A DNA stretch of 14,435 nucleotides from Campylobacter sp. (GTDB taxonomy: Bacteria; Campylobacterota; Campylobacteria; Campylobacterales; Campylobacteraceae), in the NCBI GenBank assembly GCA_024680445.1, contig JAILCJ010000141.1, positions 1-14,435 of the forward strand. Reading direction: 5' to 3'. The translations under genes were made by a program, and so were the position numbers. Under the pieces are notes generated by a model. That model was given only the letters and a program-made list of their open reading frames with translations. It was not told the origin of the DNA and ran no database searches. Position 1 is the stretch's first letter, and every line of letters begins with the position of its first letter. Below, in pieces: positions 8,792 through 14,435 of the stretch.

Positions 8792-10144
8792 TTACTCGTT
8801 TAGTATAGATAAAAGTTCGCCATTGTCTTTGGTTTTAAGCATTTTTGCGTATAAAAATTTAAGTGCTTCTACATCGTCCATGCTAGCAATGGCTGTGCGT
8901 ATCGCCCAGATTTTTTGTAAATCATCAGGTTTTTGCAATAATTCTTCTTTTCTTGTGCCGGATTTTAAAACGCTAATAGCTGGGTAAATTCGGCGGTCGG
9001 AGATATTGCGATCAAGGACTACTTCGCTGTTGCCTGTGCCTTTAAATTCTTCAAAAATTACCTCGTCCATACGAGAGCCAGTATCGATAAGAGCGGTTGC
9101 GATGATGGTTAGTGATCCGCCGTCTTCGATATTTCTAGCCGCACCAAAGAAACGTTTTGGTTTATGCAAGGCGTTTGCGTCCACGCCACCTGTTAAAACC
9201 TTGCCACTTGGCGGAGTTACCGTGTTGTAAGCACGAGCAAGTCTGGTTATACTATCAAGCAAGATGATGACATCCCTGCCCATTTCAACAAGACGTTTTG
9301 CTTTTTCTATGACAAGTTCAGCGACACGCACGTGATTTAGTGCAGGCAAGTCAAAAGTCGAGCTAAAAACTTCACCATTTACGCTTCTTTGCATATCGGT
9401 AACTTCTTCTGGTCTTTCATCGACCAAAAGCACCATAAGATGGGCTTCTGGGTGGTTTTTTGCTATGCCGTGAGCAAGTTCTTTCATAAGTTCGGTTTTA
9501 CCGCTTCTAGGCGGGGCGACTATGAGACCGCGTTGTCCTTTGCCTATCGGAGTAAAAAGATCAAGAACACGTCCGGTTAGCTTCATGGCGTCGTATTCTA
9601 AGTGGATTTTTTCGGTTGGGAAAAGTGGGGTTAGGTTATCAAAAAGCGGTCTTTCTTTTGCTTCTGCAAGAGGCATGTAATTAACCGCTTCTATCTTTAA
9701 TAGTGCATAATATTTTTCTTGATCTTTTGGTTCTCTAACCTGTCCTGTTACGATATCGCCGACACGAAGGGCAAATTTTTTGATTTGAGAATTTGAAACA
9801 TAAGCATCATTTGAGCTGTCGCTAAGATTCGCGTCCACCGAGCGTAAAAAGCCATATCCGTCATTTGAAATTTCTAAAATTCCAGTAAAAAGTATAAAAC
9901 CGCCTTGTTTGGTCTGTGCTTTTAAAATTTCAAATATCAAATCCCCACGGCGAAATTCGTGCGGATTCTCGACTCCAACGCTATATGCTATCTGGATAAG
10001 GCTTTCGAGGTTTTGCATCCTCAAATCTTCGATTTTGTGACCGTCGACTGGGATATGGGTGCGGACATTGGCATTTTTTCGTGTTGTTTTTGTGGTTTTT
10101 TCTGAATTCTCCACAATTGGGGTTTGATTTTCAGTATTTTGCAT
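8792..10144 (-). CDS. rho: Transcription termination factor Rho
   Basis: This is the hexameric RNA-dependent ATPase that ends transcription of untranslated RNA. The product has 450 residues, about 30 more than the E. coli protein, mostly through a polar N-terminal extension (residues 1 to about 36). Residues about 37-155 form the helical N-terminal and cold-shock RNA-binding domains, with the RNP1-like DGYGFLRS at 96-102. The ATPase core carries Walker A APPRSGKT at 210-217, [15 protein letters not shown] at 239-253, Walker [18 protein letters not shown] at 291-307, the Q/R-loop region [19 protein letters not shown] and the [17 protein letters not shown] segment. All expected motifs are intact. 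The ATG at 10142-10144 follows AGAGGA (complement of 10148-10153). It diverges from the cation transporter gene and appears to be transcribed alone. Confidence 0.98.
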   Translation of the reverse strand: MQNTENQTPIVENSEKTTKTTRKNANVRTHIPVDGHKIEDLRMQNLESLIQIAYSVGVENPHEFRRGDLIFEILKAQTKQGGFILFTGILEISNDGYGFLRSVDANLSDSSNDAYVSNSQIKKFALRVGDIVTGQVREPKDQEKYYALLKIEAVNYMPLAEAKERPLFDNLTPLFPTEKIHLEYDAMKLTGRVLDLFTPIGKGQRGLIVAPPRSGKTELMKELAHGIAKNHPEAHLMVLLVDERPEEVTDMQRSVNGEVFSSTFDLPALNHVRVAELVIEKAKRLVEMGRDVIILLDSITRLARAYNTVTPPSGKVLTGGVDANALHKPKRFFGAARNIEDGGSLTIIATALIDTGSRMDEVIFEEFKGTGNSEVVLDRNISDRRIYPAISVLKSGTRKEELLQKPDDLQKIWAIRTAIASMDDVEALKFLYAKMLKTKDNGELLSILNE

Positions 10145-10211
10145 TATTCCTCTTTAAAATTTCGTATAGAAATGTAGAAATTTGTTTGAAATTGAAGTTT
10201 TTGAAGTCCTA

Positions 10212-10240
10212 ATCTTAATAAAATTTTGCTTTAATGTCAA
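10212..10240 (-). promoter_or_regulatory. Promoter of rho
   Basis: On the minus strand a consensus -35 TTGACA (10235-10240) is followed after exactly 17 bases by TAAGAT (10212-10217, four of six matches to TATAAT). This predicts a leader of about 60 bases before the rho start. A perfect -35 box is notable in a group where promoters usually lack one. Confidence 0.55.
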
Positions 10241-10253
10241 GAATTGCTATAAT
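10225..10253 (+). promoter_or_regulatory. Promoter of the cation diffusion facilitator gene
   Basis: A perfect TATAAT at 10248-10253 preceded by TTGC gives an extended -10 (TGCTATAAT). A weak -35-like TTTGCT lies 17 bases upstream at 10225-10230. The whole element overlaps the divergent rho promoter. The 8-mer AATTGCTA occurs twice (10242 and 10251), covering the -10 box. Confidence 0.6.
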
Positions 10254-10270
10254 TGCTAAGCTTTTTTGAT

Positions 10271-10275
10271 AAGGA
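10271..10275 (+). promoter_or_regulatory. Ribosome binding site that sets the transporter start
   Basis: AAGGA lies eight bases before the ATG at 10284. The in-frame TTG at 10266 lies upstream of this site and cannot use it, so the shorter protein is preferred. A second ATG at 10287 is also possible. Confidence 0.7.
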
Positions 10276-10283
10276 TTTTTAAA

Positions 10284-11393
10284 ATGATGTATTTTAAGGA
10301 TTTGAGTCGCGAAAAAATTATAATCAAAACCGCCTTGTTAGGCATATTTACAAATTTTATTTTAGCGAGCATAAAAATCATCATAGCTTTTGCGTCAAAC
10401 TCCGTTGCTATCGTATCTGACGCCATAAATAACCTAGGCGATGCCGCAAGTGCAGCCATAACTATACTTGGTTCTAAATTAGCCGCCAAACTCCCAGACG
10501 AAGAGCACCCTTATGGCTATGGCAGAACAGAGTACATAGGTGGCTTAATAGTTTCAGGCTTTGTGCTTTTGCTTGGTTTTGAGTTTTTTACAAGCTCCAT
10601 AAAACACATCATAAACCCCAGCCCAACGACTTTTAGTTTGCCTATGCTAATCATACTTTTTATAGTGATTTTTGTAAAATTTGCTTTGGCGAAACTTTAC
10701 CGCAAAAACGGCACTCGCACGAAGTCTATCGCCCTAAAAGCCATAGGGACGGAGGCTGTTGGGGACGCTTGCATTTCGGCGATAATACTTTTTAGCGCGT
10801 TTTTGTCTTATTTTTTTGCCATAAATATTGACGGCTATGCAGGGCTTATAGCCTCTGTTTTTATCATTTTTAACGGCATAACTTTGATCAAAGAAACCTT
10901 TGACAAAATCATCGGACAACGTGTCGAAAAAGAAGTGAGCGATGAGATTTACGCCGCCGTAAATGAGTGTGAAATCGTGCTTGGTAGCTATGACTTGATA
11001 CTGCATAATTACGGCGTTGAGCGTTATGTTGGCTCGGTAAATGTTGAAGTTGATGAGCACCTTGCAACAAGCGAGATTTGTGCGAGATTAAATCAGCTTC
11101 AAATCGCCATTTATAAGCGTTATCGTGTGTATCTGGTTTTTGGGATATATGCCATAAATTTGGGTCAGCAAAGTGCAAAAGACTGCGTTATAAATTCTCT
11201 TAGTGAGTTTAAAAGCATAAAAAGTTTGCACGCATTTTTCATAAATACCGCCAAAAAGACCGTGAGATTCGATATAGTCGTGGATTTTAAAGAAAAAAAT
11301 TTAAAACAACTTCGCTCAAATATCACGGCAAAGCTTTCGCAAATTTATCCGAGTTATCATATTTTTATAGTTATTGATAGAGAATTTGTGTAA
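10284..11393 (+). CDS. Cation diffusion facilitator (CDF) family divalent metal transporter
   Basis: An inner-membrane antiporter that exports a divalent metal in exchange for protons. It has 369 residues counted from ATG 10284, against about 300 for FieF/YiiP. Six membrane segments are visible in residues about 15-210. The family signature SVAIVSDAINNLGD lies in helix 2 and HPYGYGRTEY at 75-84. The helix-2 metal ligands read Asn49/Asp53 (NxxxD) and the helix-5 pair reads Glu157/Asp161 (ExxxD), where zinc/iron members have HxxxD. This, with the long tail, resembles manganese-type or Firmicutes-like CDFs, so manganese is a reasonable guess and zinc or iron less so. The cytoplasmic tail seems to contain two ferredoxin-like domains (about 215-300 and 300-369, ending YHIFIVIDREFV). 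It lies between rho and the copper ATPase, so the two transporters form a metal-handling pair. Confidence 0.9.
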   Translation: MMYFKDLSREKIIIKTALLGIFTNFILASIKIIIAFASNSVAIVSDAINNLGDAASAAITILGSKLAAKLPDEEHPYGYGRTEYIGGLIVSGFVLLLGFEFFTSSIKHIINPSPTTFSLPMLIILFIVIFVKFALAKLYRKNGTRTKSIALKAIGTEAVGDACISAIILFSAFLSYFFAINIDGYAGLIASVFIIFNGITLIKETFDKIIGQRVEKEVSDEIYAAVNECEIVLGSYDLILHNYGVERYVGSVNVEVDEHLATSEICARLNQLQIAIYKRYRVYLVFGIYAINLGQQSAKDCVINSLSEFKSIKSLHAFFINTAKKTVRFDIVVDFKEKNLKQLRSNITAKLSQIYPSYHIFIVIDREFV

Positions 11394-11531
11394 ATTTTAC
11401 TCAAAAATGCGTTTGCGTTGCGTAAAATATCAAATTTGAACTTACTCAAAAAGTAAAATTCCGCCAAATTTTAGCTAAGTTTGCATATAATTAAAACTTA
11501 CTTTAAATTTAGAAAGAAAAATTCAAAAAAT
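11394..11531 (+). promoter_or_regulatory. Intergenic region with inverted and direct repeats and a putative promoter of the copper ATPase
   Basis: TATAAT at 11486-11491 preceded by TTTGCA is a good -10 box for the ATPase gene. It lies within the stretch that would be coding if the upstream TTG at 11481 were the start, which supports the ATG at 11532. Before it, TTACTCAAAAA occurs at 11397 and 11442, and the 9-base AATTTTACT (11393-11401) is complementary to AGTAAAATT (11452-11460), with a competing 7-base partner at 11422-11428. A solitary ATCAAATTTGA, the unit motif of the array at the window's end, lies at 11429-11439. Confidence 0.5.
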
Positions 11532-13895
11532 ATGGCAAAAATCAAATGCGAACACTGCCGTTTGAGCTTTGATTCAGAGGCTATGATAAGCGAAAATGGC
11601 AAATTTTTTTGTTGCAATGGCTGTAAAAATGTCTATGGAGTGCTAAATTCCAGCGGTTTTAGCGAATTTTATCAAAGACTAGGCAAAAACAGTCTAAGCC
11701 CTGTAAAAAGCGACGATAGCGTAAAACAAAGCATTGCGAGCTTGTATGCGGACTTTGTTAAAAGCGAAAACGGCTTAAATCATATAGATCTTATCATCGA
11801 GGGCATTCACTGCTCGGCTTGTATCTGGTTAAATGAAAAGGCACTTTTCGAGCTTGAGGGCGTGATAGAAGCCAACATTAATGCCGTTACAAACAAGGCT
11901 CACATAGTTTGGGACGAAGAAGTTGTAAATTTGGCTACGATTTTGGAGCGTATAAATGCGATAGGATACCGTGCTTACGCTTATGACGCAAATTTAGATG
12001 ACGCAAGAATGAGTGCAAAAAGGCGAGAATTTTACGCCAAAATTTTGGTTGGAATTTTTTGCGTTATGAATATAATGTGGATAGCTATCGCCCAGTATTG
12101 GGGCTATTTTAACGGCATGGACGCAAAGGTCAGAGATATCTTAAACTTTGCCGAGTTTATCCTTGCATCTCCGGTGCTTTTTTATACCGGTAGTGCGTTT
12201 TTTTCGGGGGCAAGGATAGCTATAAAAAATAAAACGCCAAATATGGACTTGCTGGTTATTGCTGGGGCGAGTTTGGCGTATATTTATTCGGTGTATGCGA
12301 TGTTTAGCCGTGTTGGAGAGGTGTATTTTGACTCGGTTGCGATGATAATCACCTTTGTTTTTGTTGGCAAATTTTTAGAAGTTTTGAGTAAAAAACAAGC
12401 TAGCGATAGCATAGACAAGCTAAATTTGTTAAGTGCGAGCGAGGTTTGCGTAAAAGTGGGCGAAAATTTGCAGCAAAAAAATGCCAGAGATGTCGGAGTA
12501 GGCGAAACTATCGTGCTAAAAGCAGGGGATAAGGCCTTGCTTGATGGGCTTATAACAAAGGGCGAGGCGAGTTTTGACATGCAAAGCCTAACTGGCGAGA
12601 GCTTGCCGGTGACGCTTGGCGAGGGCATGGCGATAAAAAGCGGTGCGATATGCCTTGATGCTAACGTGCAGTATCAAAGTACGCAAAATTTTGAGAATTC
12701 GCTTTTAAACAAAATCGCCAAAATGCTTGAAAACGCCCTTTTGCAAAAGCCAAAAATCGAGCAAATCGCAAACGAAATTTCATCGTATTTTTCGTTTTTT
12801 ATCCTTAGCATAGCGGGGCTTGCTTTTCTTTGGCATTTTTACGATAGCAATTTTGTAAACGCCATAGTCATAGCCATTTCTGTTATAGTCATAGCTTGCC
12901 CTTGTGCTCTTGCTCTTGCGACACCAGTTAGCACGCTTAGTGCCCTTGGAGTGGGTTTAAAAAATGGGGTAATTTATAAAAGTTCAAAACTCATTGAAAC
13001 CCTTGCAAAGTGCGATACTATCGTATTTGACAAGACAGGCACTTTAAGCGAAGCCAAACTTAGCGTTGATAAATTTATCAAATTTGAAAATTTAGATGAA
13101 AAAATTTATAGATCTCTTGCACTTTGTTCAAAGCACCCAGTAAGCGAGGCTGTGGCTGAATTTTTTAAAGATTTTGACGCCGTGGAGTTAAAAAATACAA
13201 AAGAAATCGCCGCAAAAGGCGTAAAAGCCGAATTTGGTGCTGAAATTTTGCTTGGTGGAAGTGCTAAATTTATGCAAGAAAACGGCATAGACACAAAGGG
13301 GCAAGACGGCAATTATTTTGTCGCCAAAAACGGCGTTTTGTGCGGAGTTTTTGTGATGAGTAGCAAGTTAAGGCGAGGCGTTAGCGAAAATATCGCTAAG
13401 CTTAAAAAAATGTCTTACAAAATTTATATACTTAGCGGTGATACCAAAAGTAACACAAAAGCCGTTGCAGATGTTTTGGATACCGAGTTTAAGGCACAGT
13501 GCTTGCCTGATGAAAAGGCCATGTTTATCAAGGAATTGACGCAAAATAAAAAGGGTGTGATTTTTGTTGGGGACGGCATAAATGATGCGATAGCGATGAG
13601 TTATGCTCAGGTTGGAATTTGCATGGGGAGCGGTGCTGACGTGAGTTTGGAGCAAAGCGATGTGGTGCTTTTAAACGATGAACTTGCCTCACTTGTGTTA
13701 AATTTAAAACTTGCTCGTGCAACTTTTGGCAAGATAAAGCAAAATTTGATTTTTAGCCTGTGTTACAATCTAATCACCATACCACTAGCCGTTTGTGGCT
13801 ATGTTATACCGCTATTTGCAGCACTTTCTATGTCGCTAAGCTCCCTTGTGGTGGTGCTAAATTCACTTTCGTTAAAGCTAAAATTTAAGGCTTAG
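11532..13895 (+). CDS. ccoI: Copper-exporting P1B-type ATPase of the CcoI/FixI family
   Basis: It pumps Cu(I) across the inner membrane and in this subfamily provides copper for cbb3 cytochrome oxidase assembly. It has 787 residues from ATG 11532. The N-terminus has a cysteine cluster typical of FixI/CcoI (Cys6, Cys9, Cys27, Cys28, Cys31), then a heavy-metal-associated domain with GIHCSACIW (Cys94, Cys97). Then come eight membrane helices, actuator TGES (354-357), the CPC ion site (456-458), the phosphorylated Asp500 in DKTGT, HP at 535-536 and GDGINDA at 680-686. The late helices hold CYN and MSLSS, as expected for Cu(I). All catalytic residues are intact. The ribosome binding site is weak (AGAAAGA at 11511-11517). 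No ccoS-like small gene follows: the repeat array begins four bases after the stop. CopA-type export is the alternative, but the N-terminal cluster favours CcoI. Confidence 0.92.
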   Translation: MAKIKCEHCRLSFDSEAMISENGKFFCCNGCKNVYGVLNSSGFSEFYQRLGKNSLSPVKSDDSVKQSIASLYADFVKSENGLNHIDLIIEGIHCSACIWLNEKALFELEGVIEANINAVTNKAHIVWDEEVVNLATILERINAIGYRAYAYDANLDDARMSAKRREFYAKILVGIFCVMNIMWIAIAQYWGYFNGMDAKVRDILNFAEFILASPVLFYTGSAFFSGARIAIKNKTPNMDLLVIAGASLAYIYSVYAMFSRVGEVYFDSVAMIITFVFVGKFLEVLSKKQASDSIDKLNLLSASEVCVKVGENLQQKNARDVGVGETIVLKAGDKALLDGLITKGEASFDMQSLTGESLPVTLGEGMAIKSGAICLDANVQYQSTQNFENSLLNKIAKMLENALLQKPKIEQIANEISSYFSFFILSIAGLAFLWHFYDSNFVNAIVIAISVIVIACPCALALATPVSTLSALGVGLKNGVIYKSSKLIETLAKCDTIVFDKTGTLSEAKLSVDKFIKFENLDEKIYRSLALCSKHPVSEAVAEFFKDFDAVELKNTKEIAAKGVKAEFGAEILLGGSAKFMQENGIDTKGQDGNYFVAKNGVLCGVFVMSSKLRRGVSENIAKLKKMSYKIYILSGDTKSNTKAVADVLDTEFKAQCLPDEKAMFIKELTQNKKGVIFVGDGINDAIAMSYAQVGICMGSGADVSLEQSDVVLLNDELASLVLNLKLARATFGKIKQNLIFSLCYNLITIPLAVCGYVIPLFAALSMSLSSLVVVLNSLSLKLKFKA

Positions 13896-13898
13896 TTT

Positions 13899-14435
13899 TG
13901 CAAATTCGCTAGTTTTGTTTTATCAAATTTGATTTTTCTGGCTTGTCAAATTTGATGTTAAATCTATCCAATTTGGAAGTCTTGCATTATCAAATTTGAT
14001 TTTTCTCGTTTGTCAAATTTGACGGTTTTGCTTTATCAAATTTGATAGTTTTGCTTTGCCAAATTTGCTTTTTGTATTTATCAAATTTGATATTAACTCT
14101 ATCAAATTTGATTTTTCTAGTTTGTTAAATTTGATAGATTTACTTTGTTAAATTTGGTTTTTGTATTTATCAAATTTGGAAGTCTTACATTATTAAAATT
14201 TGATTTTTATAACTTATCAAATTTGGTTTTTGTATTTATCAAATTTGATAGTCTTGCTTTGCCAAATTTGCTTTTTGTATTTATCAAATTTGATAATTAA
14301 CTCTATCAAATTTGATTTTTATAGCTTGTCAAATTTGATGTTAAAGTTTATCAAATTTGGAAGTCTTGCATTATCAAATTGGATTTTTTAACCATATCAA
14401 ATTTGATAGATTTGCTTTGCCAAATTTGCTTTTTG
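13899..14435. repeat. Tandem array of about 24 palindrome-centred units of approximately 22.6 bp
   Basis: The perfect 12-bp palindrome ATCAAATTTGAT, or a variant, recurs with starts at 13922, 13945, 13966, 13989, 14012, 14035, 14058, 14080, 14101, 14124, 14147, 14169, 14192, 14216, 14238, 14261, 14283, 14305, 14328, 14350, 14373, 14396 and 14419. A degenerate first unit (TGCAAATTCGCT) lies exactly 23 bp earlier at 13899. Steps are 21-24 bp. AAATTT is kept in all but three units (13899, 13966, 14373); nine units have the full palindrome. Spacers are T-rich on the plus strand and fall into about six recurring types (for example TTTTCTAGTTT, CTTTTTGTATTT, GAAGTCTTGCATT, ATTAACTCT). The array continues past the window edge. 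It encodes no credible protein. Possible roles include a protein-binding array, bent DNA, a transcription end or a recombination site; none is shown by the sequence. Confidence 0.97.

Noticed and set aside
8749..8808. A 19-codon GTG frame between the giant gene and rho
   Set aside because: It has no ribosome binding site and no recognisable content, and overlaps the promoter-like TATAGT and the rho stop.
9006..9230. Open frame antisense to rho
   Set aside because: It overlaps a strongly conserved rho region on the other strand and shows no independent start signal or protein family.
11481..11531. Upstream TTG start for the copper ATPase adding 17 residues
   Set aside because: The extension contains a likely -10 box, has no ribosome binding site and adds a basic, unconserved-looking leader before the metal-binding cysteines.
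14200..14391. A 63-residue open frame on the plus strand inside the array
   Set aside because: It is a translation of the tandem repeat, is low in complexity and lacks a ribosome binding site.
13899..14435. CRISPR array
   Set aside because: The repeated part is only 10-12 bp, the spacers are 9-12 bp and recur, and there are no cas genes in the window.

Overview
The window looks like chromosomal DNA of a Campylobacter-type epsilonproteobacterium. The evidence is the AT-rich composition, the T-rich promoters with TATAAT-like -10 boxes, the AAGGA-type ribosome binding sites, a Rho with an N-terminal polar extension, and a FixI/CcoI-type copper ATPase next to rho. From memory, rho and a CcoI-like ATPase are also neighbours in Campylobacter jejuni. 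No species call can be made from sequence alone.

Left part (1-8571, + strand): the 3' end of a TonB-dependent outer-membrane receptor, which enters from the left edge, is followed after 136 bp by a 1880-residue acidic secreted protein. That protein has about 13 immunoglobulin-like repeats, a non-repetitive region that may bind a ligand, four RTX calcium-binding nonapeptides and a C-terminal type I secretion signal. Both products act at or outside the outer membrane. No ABC exporter or membrane-fusion gene is in view.

Middle (8572-10283): an inverted repeat ends the giant gene. An AT-rich gap with plus-strand promoter-like elements follows, then rho on the minus strand. Rho and the next gene diverge from a 139-bp region in which a TTGACA-17-TAAGAT promoter for rho nearly abuts a TATAAT promoter for the other gene.

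Right part (10284-13895, + strand): two metal transporters. The first is a cation diffusion facilitator with an unusual metal site (NxxxD plus ExxxD) and a long, apparently doubled, cytoplasmic tail. The second is a copper P1B-ATPase of CcoI type, which supplies copper for assembly of cbb3 oxidase.

Right end (13899-14435, continuing past the edge): the most striking feature. About 24 tandem copies of an approximately 22.6-bp unit begin 4 bp after the ATPase stop codon. Each is centred on the perfect palindrome ATCAAATTTGAT or a variant, separated by T-rich spacers of about six recurring types arranged in a higher-order pattern. It encodes no credible protein and is not a CRISPR array. I do not know its function; it is the best candidate here for something undescribed.
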